Source of the DNA: Clusia tigrina
Lineage: Eukaryota; Arthropoda; Insecta; Diptera; Clusiidae
NCBI GenBank assembly: GCA_920105625.2
Contig: OV050033.1
Location: forward strand, 95,482,280 to 95,546,279
Length of the DNA: 64,000 nt
Direction: 5' to 3'
A program made the position numbers and the translations under genes. The notes beneath the pieces are model-generated. The model saw only the letters and a list, made by a program, of their open reading frames with translations. It was not told the origin of the DNA and did not search any database. This document shows positions 50,341 through 61,900 of the stretch, piece after piece (position 1 is the first letter of the stretch; every line of letters starts with the position of its first letter).

Positions 50341-52430
50341 AACATACAAATGCTTGTAACTTTTTACTGGAGCGTCATAAAACCTTGAAATTTTGTAACA
50401 ATAAAGTACTCGAGCCTCTTGTCAATTTAAGCTATCGCCCAAAGCTATGCTACCCTTGAGTCCCAAATCAAACATTGATAAAACTTCAAATGGCTTTAAC
50501 TCCTATACGGTTCGTCCTACACCTATCAAAGTTTGCAACATACAGATGTTTGTAACTTTTTACTGGAGCGTCATAGAAGCTTGAAATTTTGTAACAATAA
50601 AGTACTCGAGCCTCTTGTCAATTTGAGCTATCGCTGAAAGCTATGCTACCCTTGAGTCCCAAATCAAACACTGATAAATCTTCAAATGGCCCTAACTTCT
50701 ATACGGTACGTCCTTGCGCCTCTCAAAGTTTGCAACATACAAATGCTTGTAACTTTTTACTGGAGCGTCATAAAACCTTGAAATTTTCTAACAAGTACTC
50801 GAGCCTCTTGTCAATTTGAGCTATCGCTCAAAGCTATGCTACCCTTGAGTCCCAAATCAAACACTGATAAAACTTCAAATGGCCCTAACTTCTATACGGT
50901 ACGTCCTCCACCTATCAAAGTTTGCAACATACAAATGCTTGTAACTTTTTACTGGATCGTCATAAAACCTTGAAATTTTGTAACAATAAAGTACTCGAGC
51001 CTCTTGTCAATTAAAGCTATCGCTCAAAGCTATACTACCCTTGAGTCCCAAATCAAACACTGATAAAACTTCAAATGACCCTAACTTCTATACGGTACGT
51101 CCTAGACCTATCAAAGTTTGCAACACACAAATGCTTGTAACTTTTTACTGGAGCGTCATAAAACCTTGAAAATTTTAACAATAAAGTACTCGAGCCTCTT
51201 GTCAATTTAAGCTATCGCTCAAAACTATGCTACCCTTGAGTCTCAAATCAAACACTGATAAAACTTCAAATGGCCCTAATTTCTATACGGTACGTCCTAC
51301 ACCTATCAAAGTTTGCAACACACAAATGCTTGTAACATTTTACTGGAGCGTCATAAAACCTTGAAATTTTGTAACAATAAAGTACTCGAGCCTCTTGTCA
51401 ATTTAAGCTATCGCTCAAAGCTATGCTACCGTTGAGTCCTAAATCAAACACTGATAAAACTTCAAATGGCCCTAAATTCTATACGGTACGTCCTACACCT
51501 ATCAAAGTTTGCAACATACAAATGCTTGTAACTTTTTACTGGAGCGTCATAAAACCTTGAAATTTTGTAACAATAAAGTACTCGAGCCTCTTGTCAATTT
51601 AAGCTATCGCTCAAAGCTACGCAACCCATGAGTCCCAAATCAAACACTGATAAAACTTCAAATGGCCCTAACTTCTATACGGTACGTCCTACGCCTCTCA
51701 AAGTTTGCAACATATAAATGCTTGTAACTTTTTACTGGAGCGTCATAAAACCTTGAAATTTTGTATCAATAAAGTACTCGAACCTCTTGTCAATTTAATC
51801 TATAGCTCAAAGGTATGCTACCCTTGAGTCCCAAATCAAACACTGATAAAACTTCAAATGGCCCTAACTTCTATACGGTACGTCCTACGCCTCTCAAAGT
51901 TTGCAACATACAAATGCTTGTAACTTTTTACTGGAGCGTCATAAAACCTTGAAATTTTGTATCAATAAACTACTCGAGCCTCTTGTCAATTTAAGCTATA
52001 GCTCAAAGGTATGCTACCCTTGAGTCCCAAATCAAACACTGATAAAACTTCAAATGGCCCTAACTTCTATACGGTACGTCCTACACCTATCAATGTTTGC
52101 AACACACAAATGCTTGTAACATTTTACTGGAGCATCATAAAACCTTGAAATTTTGTAACAATAAAGTACTCGAGCCTCTTGTCAATTTAAGCTATCGCTC
52201 ACAGCTATGCTACCCTTGAGTCTCAAATCAAACACTGATAAAACTTCAAATGGCCCTAATTTCGATACGGTACGTCCTACACCTATCAAAGTTTGCAACA
52301 TACAAAAGATTGCAACATAAAAATGCTTGTAACTTTTCACTGGAGCGTCATAAAACCTTGAAATTTTGTAACAATAAAGTACTCGAGCCTCTTGTCAATT
52401 TAAGCTATCGCTCAAAGCTATGCTACCCTT
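49373..52430 (+). repeat. 3.1-kb segment, copy 1 (offset 3362 bp)
   Basis: Markers recur 3362 bp later: 'aaagaactcg' (49425 region and 52787 region), 'aaagtttttcaac', 'gtccttgcgcctc', 'ctaacaagtactcg' (a 4-bp loss; 50791 and 54153), 'tcctccacc', 'ggatcgtc', 'cctagacc' and 'gttgagtcctaaatc'. After about 51.5 kb the offset becomes 3558 bp (one extra monomer in copy 2). Confidence 0.85.
49403..49990 (+). repeat. Three-monomer cassette f-g-h, copy 4
   Basis: Same as copy 3 at 46462, apart from point changes such as 'caaggctatg' and 'cttcgaatagcc' in h. Confidence 0.85.
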
Positions 52431-52645
52431 GAGTCTCAAATCAAACACTGATAAAACTTCAAATGGCCCTAATTTCTATACGGTACGTCCTACACCTATC
52501 AAAGTTTGCAACACACAAAAGATTGCAACATACAAATGCTTGTAACTTTTTACTGGAGCGTCATAAAACCTTGAAATTTTGTAACAATAAAATACTCGAG
52601 CCTCTTGTAAATTTAAGCTATCGCTCAAAGCTATGCTACCCTTGA
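52250..52645 (+). repeat. Two 213-bp-class monomers with 17-bp insertion
   Basis: 'gcaacatacaaaagattgc' precedes a second 'aacat' motif at about 52294-52320 and again at about 52507-52539. This is a local near-duplication of 17 bp that raises the monomer to 213 bp. The same insertion is seen at about 55853, 56441, 57440 and 63487. Confidence 0.9.
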
Positions 52646-52734
52646 GTCCCAAATCAAACACTGATAAAACTTCAAATGGCCCTAACTTCTATACGGTACG
52701 TCCTACGCCTCTCAAAGTTTGCAACATACAAATG

Positions 52735-55700
52735 CTTGTAACTTTTTACTGGAGCGTCATAAAACCTTGAAATTTTGTAACAATAAAGAACTCGAGCCTC
52801 TTGTCAATTTAAGCTATCGCTCAAAGCTATGCTACCCTTGAGTCCAAAATCAAACACTGATAAAACTTCAAATGGCTTTAACTTCTATACGGTTCGTCCT
52901 ACACCTATCAAAGTTTGCAACTTATAAATGCTTGTAACTTTTTACTGGAGCGTCATAAAACCTTGAAATTTGGTAACAATAAATTACTCGAGCCTCTTGT
53001 CAATTTAAGCTATCGCTCAAAGCTATGCTACCCTTGAGTCCCAAATCAAACACTGATAAAACTTCAAATGGCTTTAACTCCTATACGGTACGTCCTACAC
53101 CTATCAAAGTTTGCAACATACAGATGCTTGTAACTTTTTACTGGAGCGTGATAGAAGCTTGAAATTTTGTAACAATAAAGTACTCGAGCCTCTTGTCAAA
53201 TTAAGCTATCGTTCAAAGCTATGCTACCCTTGAGTCCCAAATCAAACACTGATAAAACTTCAAATAGCCTTAACTTCTATACGGTACGTCCTACACCTAT
53301 CAAAGTTTGCAACATACAAATGATTGTACCTTTTTACTGGAGCGTCATAAAACCTTGAAATTTTGTAACAATAAAGTACTCGAGCCTCTTGTCAATTTAA
53401 GCTATCGCTCAAAGCTATGCTACCCATGAGTCCCAAATCAAACACTGATAAAACTTCAAATGGCCCTAACTTCTATACGGAACGTCCTAAACCTATCAAA
53501 GTTTGCAACTTACAGATGCTTGTAACTTTTTACTGGAGCGTCATAGAACCTTGAAATTTTGTAACAATAAAGTACTCGAGCCTCTTGTCAATTTAAGCTA
53601 TCGCTCAAAGCTATGTTACCTTGAGTCCCAAATCAAACACTGATAAAACTTCAAATGGCCCTAACTCCTATACGGTACGTCCTACACCTATCAAAGTTTT
53701 TCAACATACAAATGCTTGTAACTTTTTACTGGAGCGTCATAAAACCTTGAAATTTTGTAACAATAAAGTACTCGAGCCTCTTGTCAATTTAAGCTATCGC
53801 CCAAAGCTATGCTACCCTTGAGTCCCAAATCAAACACTGATAAAACTTCAAATGGCTTTAACTCCTATACGGTTCGTCCTACACCTATCAAAGTTTGCAA
53901 CATACAGATGCTTGTAACTTTTTACTGGAGCGTCATAGAAGCTTGAAATTTTGTAACAATAAAGTACTCGAGCCTCTTGTCAATTTGAGCTATCGCTGAA
54001 AGCTATGCTACCCTTGAGTCCCAAATCAAACACTGATAAATCTTCAAATGGCCCTAACTTCTATACGGTACGTCCTTGCGCCTCTCAAAGTTTGCAACAT
54101 ACAAATGCTTGTAACTTTTTACTGGAGCGTCATAAAACCTTGAAATTTTCTAACAAGTACTCGAGCCTCTTGTCAATTTGAGCTATCGCTCAAAGCTATG
54201 CTACCCTTGAGTCCCAAATCAAACACTGATAAAACTTCAAATGGCCCTAACTTCTATACGGTACGTCCTCCACCTATCAAAGTTTGCAACATACAAATGC
54301 TTGTAACTTTTTACTGGATCGTCATAAAACCTTGAAATTTTGTAACAATAAAGTACTCGAGCCTCTTGTCAATTAAAGCTATCGCTCAAAGCTATGCTAC
54401 CCTTGAGTCCCAAATCAAACACTGATAAAACTTCAAATGACCCTAACTTCTATACGGTACGTCCTAGACCTATCAAAGTTTGCAACACACAAATGCTTGT
54501 AACTTTTTACTGGAGCGTCATAAAACCTTGAAATGTTTAACAATAAAGTACTCGAGCCTCTTGTCAATTTAAGCTATCGCTCAAAACTATGCTACCCTTG
54601 AGTCTCAAATCAAACACTGATAAAACTTCAAATGGCCCTAATTTCTATACGGTACGTCCTACATCTATCAAAGTTTGCAACACACAAATGCTTGTAACAT
54701 TTTACTGGAGCGTCATAAAACCTTGAAATTTTGTAACAATAAAGTACTCGAGCCTCTTGTCAATTTAAGCTATCGCTCAAAGCTATGCTACCGTTGAGTC
54801 CTAAATCAAACACTGATAAAACTTCAAATGGCCCTAAATTCTATACGGTACGTCCTACACCTATCAAAGTTTGCAACATACAAATGCTTGTAACTTTTTA
54901 CTGGAGCGTCATAAAACCTTGAAATTTTGTAACAATAAAGTACTCGAGCCTCTTGTCAATTTAAGCTATCGCTCAAAGCTATGCTACCCTTGAGTCCTAA
55001 ATCAAACACTGATAAAACTTCAAATGGCCCTAAATTCTATACGGTACGTCCTACACCTATCAAAGTTTGCAACATACAAATGCTTGTAACTTTTTACTGG
55101 AGCGTCATAAAACCTTGAAATTTTGTAACAATAAAGTACTCGAGCCTCTTGTCAATTTAAGCTATCGCTCAAAGCTATGCAACCCATGAGTCCCAAATCA
55201 AACACTGATAAAACTTCAAATGGCCCTAACTTCTATACGGTACGTCCTACGCCTCTCAAAGTTTGCAACATATAAATGCTTGTAACTTTTTACTGGAGCG
55301 TCATAAAACCTTTAAATTTGGTATCAATAAAGTACTCGAACATCTTGTCAATTTAAGCTATAGCTCAAAGGTATGCTACCCTTGAGTCCCAAATCAAACA
55401 CTGATAAAACTTCAAATGGCCCTAACTTCTATACGGTACGTCCTACGCCTCTCAAAGTTTGCAACATACAAATGCTTGTAACTTTTTACTGGAGCGTCAT
55501 AAAACCTTGAAATTTTGTATCAATAAACTACTCGAGCCTCTTGTCAATTTAAGCTATAGCTCAAAGGTATGCTACCCTTGAGTCCCAAATCAAACACTGA
55601 TAAAACATCAAATGGCCCTAACTTCTATACGGTACGTCCTACACCTATCAAAGTTTGCAACACACAAATGCTTGTAACATTTTACTGGAGCGTCATAAAA

Positions 55701-55990
55701 CCTGGAAATTTTGTAACAATAAAGTACTCGAGCCTCTTGTCAATTTAAGCTAGCGCGCAAAGCTATGCTACCCTTGAGTCTCAAATCAAACACTGATAAA
55801 ACTTCAAATGGCCCTAATTTCGATACGGTACGTCCTACACCTATCAAAGTTTGCAACATACAAAAGATTGCAACATACAAATGCTTGTAACTTTTCACTG
55901 GAGCGTCATAAAACCTTGAAATTTTTTAACAATAAAGTACTCGAGCCTCTTGTCAATTTAAGCTATCGCTCAAAGCTATGCTACCCTTGA
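52735..55990 (+). repeat. 3.1-kb segment, copy 2, with one extra monomer
   Basis: Second copy of the segment at 49373. Two neighbouring monomers (54721-54916 and 54917-55112) share 'gagtcctaaatc' and 'ggccctaaattc' and differ mainly at 'accgttgag' against 'acccttgag'. Copy 1 has only one of them, so one monomer was duplicated here. Confidence 0.84.
52765..53352 (+). repeat. Three-monomer cassette f-g-h, copy 5
   Basis: Rightmost copy of the cassette, matching the copy at 49403 with offset 3362. g reads 'caataaattactcg'. Confidence 0.85.
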
Positions 55991-56366
55991 GTCCCAAAAT
56001 TCAAATGGCCCAAACTTCTATACGGTACGTCCTACACCTATCAAAGTTTGCAACATACAAATCCTTGTAACTTTTTACTGGAGCGTCATAAAACCTTGAA
56101 ATTTTGTAACAATAAAGTACTCGAGCCTCTTGTCAATTTGAGCTATCGCTTAAAGCTATCCTGCCCTTGAGTCCCAAATCAAACACTCATAAAACTTCAA
56201 AAGGCCCCAACTTCTATACGGTGCGTCCTACACCTATCAAAGTTTGCAACACACAAATGCTTGTAACATTTTACTGGAGCGTCATAAAACCTTGAAATTT
56301 TGTTACAATAAAGTACTCGAGCCTCTTGTCAATTTAAGCTATCGCTCTAAGCTATGCTACCCTTGA
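54261..56366 (+). repeat. Long-range duplicated segment, left copy (offset 7634 bp)
   Basis: Matches 61895-64000 almost base for base, including 'tcctccacc', 'cctagacc', the extra 'gagtcctaaatc' monomer, 'cgaacatcttg', 'ataaaacatcaaatgg', 'gctagcgcgcaaag', the 213-bp monomer and the 16-bp deletion near 55998. Differences seen include 'aaatttggtatc' against 'aaattttgtatc' near 55315 and 62949. Confidence 0.87.
55990..56010 (+). repeat. 16-bp deletion in monomer
   Basis: 'gagtcccaaaattcaaatgg' lacks 16 bp between 'gagtccc' and 'ttcaaatgg'. The same junction is at about 63624 in the duplicated segment. A related junction at about 57588 ('cccaaaatttcaaatgg') lacks 15 bp. Confidence 0.88.
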
Positions 56367-56396
56367 GTCTCAAATCAAACACTGATAAAACTTCAA

Positions 56397-57870
56397 ATGG
56401 CCCTAATTCCTATACGGTACGTCCTACACCTATCAAAGTTTGCAACACACAAAAGATTGCAACATACAAATGCTTGTAAGATTTTACTGGAGCGTCATAA
56501 AACCTTGAAATTTTGTAACAATAAAGTACTCGAGCCTCTTGTCAATTTAAGCTATCGCTCAAAGCTGTGCTACCCTGGAGTCCCAAATAAAACACTGATA
56601 AAACTTCAAATGCCCCTAACTTCTATACGGTACGTCCTACGCTTCTCAAAGTTAGCAACATACAAATGCTTGCAACTTTTTACTGGAGCGTCATAAAACC
56701 TTGAAATTTTGTAACAAAAATGTACTCGAGCCTCTTGTCAATTTAAGCTATCGCTCAAAGCTATGCTACCCTGGAGTCCCAAATCAAACACTGATAAAGC
56801 TTCAAATGGCCCTAACTTCTATACGGTACGTCCTACACCTATCAAAGTTTGCAACATATAAATGCTTGTAACTTTTTACTGGAGAGTCATAAGACCGTGA
56901 AATTTTGTAACAATAATGTACTCGAGCCTCTTGTCAATTTAAGCTATAGCTTAAAGGTATGCTTCCGTTGAGTCCCAAATCAAACACTGATAAAACTTCA
57001 AATGGCCCTAAATTCTATACGGTACGTCCTACACCTATCAAAGTTTGCAACATAGAAATGCTTGTCACTTTTTTCTGGAGCGTCATAAAACCTTGAAATT
57101 TTATAAGAATAAAGTACTCGAGCCTCTTGTCAATTTAAGCTATCGCTCAAAGCTATGCTACCCTTGAGTCCCAAAATCAAACACTGATAAAGCTCCAAAT
57201 GGCCCTAACTTCTATGCGGTACGTCCTACGCCTCTCAAAGTTTGCAACATACAAATGCTTGTAACTTTTTACTGGAGCGTCATAAAACCTTGAAATTTTG
57301 TATCAATAAAGTACTCGAGCCTCTTGTCAATTTAAGCTATAGCTCAAAGGTATGCTACCCTTGAGTCCCGAATCAAACTCTGATAAAAATTCAAATGGCC
57401 CTAACTTCTATACGGTACGTCCTACACCTATCAAAGTTTGCAACATACAAAAGATTGCAACATACAAATGCTTGTAACTTTTCACTGGAGCGTCATAAAA
57501 CCTTGAAATTTTGTAACAATAAAGTACTCGAGCCTCTTCTCAATTTAAGCTATCGCTCAAAGCTATGCTACCCTTGAGTCCCAAAATTTCAAATGGCCCA
57601 AACTTCTATACGGTACGTCCTACACCTATCAAAGTTTGCAACATACAAATCCTTGTAACTTTTTACTGGAGCGTCATAAAACCTTGAAATTTTGTAACAC
57701 TAAAGTACTCGAGCCTCTTGTCAATTTGAGCTATCGCTCAAAGCTATCCTGCCCTTGAGTCCCAAATCAAACACTCATGAAACTTCAAATGGCCCCAACT
57801 TCTATACGGTGCGTCCTACACCTATCATAGTTTGTAACATACAAATGCATGTAACTTTTTACTGGAGCGT
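56397..57870 (+). repeat. Diverged monomers, no regular HOR
   Basis: Monomers here carry more private changes than elsewhere: 'ctggagtcccaaataaaac', 'ttataagaataaag', 'cataagaccgtg', 'ttttttctggag', and two 213-bp monomers (about 56441 and 57440). A monomer with 'ctggagtcccaaataaaac' recurs at about 58534 after 1963 bp, but there is no tandem unit. Confidence 0.75.
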
Positions 57871-57877
57871 CATAAAA

Positions 57878-59170
57878 CCTTGAAATTTTGTAACAATAAA
57901 GTGCTCGAGCCTCTTGTCAATTTAAGCTATCGGTCAAAGCTATGCTACCCTTGAGTCCCAAATCAAACACTGATAAAACTTCAAATAGCCCTAACTTCTA
58001 TACGGTACGTCCTACGCCTCTCAAAGTTTGCAACATACAAATGCTTGTAACTTTTTACTGGAGCGTCATAAAACCTTGACATTTTGTATCAATAAAGTAA
58101 TCGAGCCTCTTGTCAATTTAAGCTATAGCTCAAAGGTATGCTACCATTGAGTCCCAAATCAAACACTGATGAAACTTCAAATGGCCCTAACTTCTATTCG
58201 GTACGTCCTACACCTATCAAAGTTAGCAACATACAAATGCTTGTAACTTTTTACTGGAGCGTCATAAAACCTTGAAATTTTGTATCAATAAAGGACTCGA
58301 GCCTCTTGTCAATTTAAGCTATAGCTCAAAGGTATGCTACCCTTGAGTCCCAAATCAAACACTGATAAAACTTAAAATGGCCCTAACTTCTATATGGTAC
58401 GTCCTACACCTATCAAAGTTAGCAACATACAAATGCTTGTAACTTTTTACTGCAGCGTCATAAAACCTTGAAATTTTGTAACAATAAAGTACTCGAGCCT
58501 CTTGTCAATTTAAGCTATCGCTCAAAGCTATGCTACCCTGGAGTCCCAAATAAAACACTGATAAAACTTCAAATGGCCCTAACTTCTATACGGTACGTCC
58601 TACGCTTCTCAAAGTTTGCAACATACAAATGCTTGCAACTTTTTACTGGAGCGTCATAAAACCTTGAAATTTTGTATCAATAAAGTACCCGAGCCTCTTG
58701 TCAATTTAAGCTATAGCTTAAAGGTATGCTTCCGTTGAGTCCCAAATCAAACACTGATAAAACTTCAAATGGCCCTAAATTCTATACGGTACGTCCTACA
58801 CCTATCAAAGTTTGCAACATAGAAATGCTTGTAACTTTTTTCTGGAGCGTCATAAAACCTTGAAATTTTGTAACAATAAAGTACTCGAGCCTCTTGTCAA
58901 TTTAAGCTATCGCTTAAAGCTATGCTACCCTTGAGTCCCAAATCAAACACTGATAAAACTTCAAATGGCCCTAACTTCTATACGATACGTCCTACACCTA
59001 TCAAAGTTTGCAACATACAAATGCTTGTAACTTTTTACTGGAGCGTCATAAAACCTTGAAATTTTATAACAAGAAAGTACTCGAGCCTGTTGTCAATTTG
59101 AGATATCGCTCAAAGCTATGCTACCCTTGAGTCCCAAATCAAACACTGATAAATCTGCAAATGGCCCTAA
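57878..59170 (+). repeat. Duplicated block, left copy (offset 2337, then 2141 bp)
   Basis: 'aaagtgctcgag' and 'tatcggtcaaag' at 57901 recur at 60238 (offset 2337). 'ctatacgatacg' (about 58980), 'aacaagaaagtac' and 'aaatctgcaaatgg' recur with offset 2141. The 196-bp difference is one monomer, starting near 58466, that is missing from the right copy. Confidence 0.8.
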
Positions 59171-59949
59171 CTTCTATACAGTACGTGCTACACGTATCAA
59201 AGTTTCCAACATACAAATTCTTGTAACTTTTTACTGGAGCGTCATAAAACCTTGAAACTTTGTAACAATAAAGTACTCGAGCCTCTAGTCAATTTAAGTT
59301 ATCGCTTAAAGCTATGCTACCCTTGAGTCCCAAATCAAACACTGTTAAAACTTCAAATGGCCCTAACTTCTATACGGTACGTCCTACACCTATCAAAGTA
59401 TGCAACACACAAATGCTTGTAACATTTTACTGGAGCGTCATAAAACCTTGAAATTTTGTTACAATGAAGTACTCGAGCCTCTTGTCAATTTAAGCTATCG
59501 CTCAAAGCTATGCTACCTTTGAGTCCCAAATCAATCACTGATAAAACTTCAAATGGCCCTAACTTCTATACGGTACGTCCTACACCTATCAAAGTTTGCA
59601 ACATACAAATGCTTGTAACTTTTTACTGGAGCGTCCTTGAACCTTGAAATTTTGTTACAATAAAGTACTCGAGCCTCTTGTCAATTTAAGCTATCGCTCA
59701 AAGCTATGCTACCCTTGAGTCTCAAATCAAACACTGATAAAACTTCAAATGGCCCTAATTTCTATACGGTACGTCCTACACCTCTCAAAGTTTGCAACAT
59801 ACAAATGCTTGTAACTTTTTACTGGAGCGTCATAAAACCTTAAAATTTTGTAACAATAAAGTACTCGATCCTCTAGTCAATTTAAGCTATCGCTCAAAGC
59901 TATGCTACCATTGAGTCCCAAATCAAACACTGATAAAACTTCAAATGGC

Positions 59950-60543
59950 CCTAACTTCTATACGGTACGTCCTACACCTATCAAAGTTTGCAACACACAA
60001 ATGCTTGTAACATTTTACTGGAGCGTCATAAAACCTTGAAATTTTGTTACAATAAAGTACTCGAGCCTCTTGGCAATTTAACCTATCGCTCAACGCTATG
60101 CTACCCTTGAGTCCCAAAACTTCAAATGGCCAAAACTTCTATACGGTTCGTCCTACACCTATCAAAGTTTGCAACATACAAATCCTAGTAACTTTTTAAT
60201 GGAGCGTCATAAAACCTTGAAATTTTGTAACAATAAAGTGCTCGAGCCTCTTGTCAATTTAAGCTATCGGTCAAAGCTATGCTACCCTTGAGTCCCAAAT
60301 CAAACACTGATAAAACTTCAAATAGCCCTAACTTCTATACGGTACGTCCTACGCCTCTCAAAGTTTGCAACATACAAATGCTTGTAACTTTTTACTGGAG
60401 CGTCATAAAACCTTGACATTTTGTATCAATAAAGTAATCGAGCCTCTTGTCAATTTAAGCTATAGCTCAAAGGTATGCTACCCTTGAGTCCCAAATCAAA
60501 CACTGATGAAACTTCAAATGGCCCTAACTTCTATACGGTACGT
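59950..60543 (+). repeat. Tandem duplication, left copy (offset 1357 bp)
   Basis: Includes 'aacacacaaatgc', a 181-bp monomer (15-bp loss, 'gagtcccaaaacttc' near 60110), 'tttttaatggag', 'cctagtaac', 'gtgctcgag' and 'ctgatgaaac'. All recur 1357 bp later. 1357 = 7x196-15, as expected for seven monomers including the deleted one. Confidence 0.83.
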
Positions 60544-61310
60544 CCTACACCTATCAAAGTTAGCAACATACAAATGCTTGTAACTTTTTACTGGAGCGTC
60601 ATAAAACCTTGAAATTTTGTATCAATAAAGTACTCGAGCCTCTTGTCAATTTAAGCTATAGCTCAAAGGTATGCTACCCTTGAGTCCCAAATCAAACACT
60701 GATAAAACTTAAAATGGCCCTAACTTCTATACGTTACGTCCTACAAATATCAAAGTTAGCAACATACAAATGCTTGTAACTTTTTACTGGAGCGTCATAA
60801 AACCTTGAAATTTTGTATCAATAAAGTACTCGAGCCTCTTGTCAATTTAAGCTATAGCTCAAAGGTATGCTACCCGTGAGTCCCGACTCAAACACTGATA
60901 AAACTTCAAATGGCCCTAAATTCTATACGGTACGTCCTACACCTATCAAAGTTTGCAACATAGAAATGCTTGTAACTTTTTTCTGGAGCGTCATAAAACC
61001 TTGAAATTTTGTAAAAATAAAGTACTCGAGCCTCTTGTCAATTTAAGCTATCGCTCAAAGCTATGCTACCCTTGAGTCCCAAATCAAACACTGATAAAAC
61101 TTCAAATGGCCCCAACTTCTATACGATACGTCCTACACCTATCAAAGTTTGCAACATACAAATGCTTGTAACTTTTTACTGGAGCGTCATAAACCCTTGA
61201 AATTTTATAACAAGAAAGTACTCGAGCCTGTTGTCAATTTGAGATATCGCTCAAAGCTATGCTACCCTTGAGTCCCAAATCAAACACTGATAAATCTGCA
61301 AATGGCCCTA
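60215..61310 (+). repeat. Duplicated block, right copy of 57878-59170
   Basis: Monomer starts 60215, 60411, 60607, 60803, 60999 and 61195. It shares 'tatcggtcaaag', 'cttgacattttgtatc', 'gtaatcgagcc', 'aaagttagcaac', 'ttttttctggag' and 'cctgttgtcaatttgag' with the left copy. Confidence 0.8.
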
Positions 61311-61900
61311 ACTTCTATACGGTACGTCCTACACCTATCAAAGTTTGCAACACACAAATGCTTGTAACATTTTACTGGAGCGTCATAAAACCTTGAAATT
61401 TTGTTACAATAAAGTACTCGAGCCTCTTGTCAATTTAACCTATCGCTCAACGCTATGCTACCCTTGAGTCCCAAAACTTCAAATGGCCAAAACTTCTATA
61501 CGGTTCGTCCTACACCTATCAAAGTTTGCAACATACAAATCCTAGTAACTTTTTAATGGAGCGTCATAAAACCTTGAAATTTTGTAACAATAAAGTGCTC
61601 GAGCCTCTTGTCAATTTAAGCTATCGGTCAAAGCTATGCTACCCTTGAGTCCCAAATCAAACACTGATAAAACTTCAAATAGCCCTAACTTCTATACGGT
61701 ACGTCCTACGCCTCTCAAAGTTTGCAACATACAAATGCTTGTAACTTTTTACTGGAGCGTCATAAAACCTTGACATTTTGTATCAATAAAGTAATCGAGC
61801 CTCTTGTCAATTTAAGCTATAGCTCAAAGGTATGCTACCCTTGAGTCCCAAATCAAACACTGATGAAACTTCAAATGGCCCTAACTTCTATACGGTACGT
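61307..61900 (+). repeat. Tandem duplication, right copy (offset 1357 bp)
   Basis: Right copy of 59950-60543. At about 61895 it switches without any gap to the segment copied from 54261, so this is a junction between two separate duplications. Confidence 0.82.

Noticed and set aside
52476..52661. Only notable minus-strand open frame (61 codons)
   Set aside because: It is the reverse strand of a satellite monomer, present because of local point changes. It has no recognisable protein features.
56397..56696. Open frame of 99 codons
   Set aside because: It is made by the 17-bp insertion monomer followed by a normal monomer. It is satellite sequence only.
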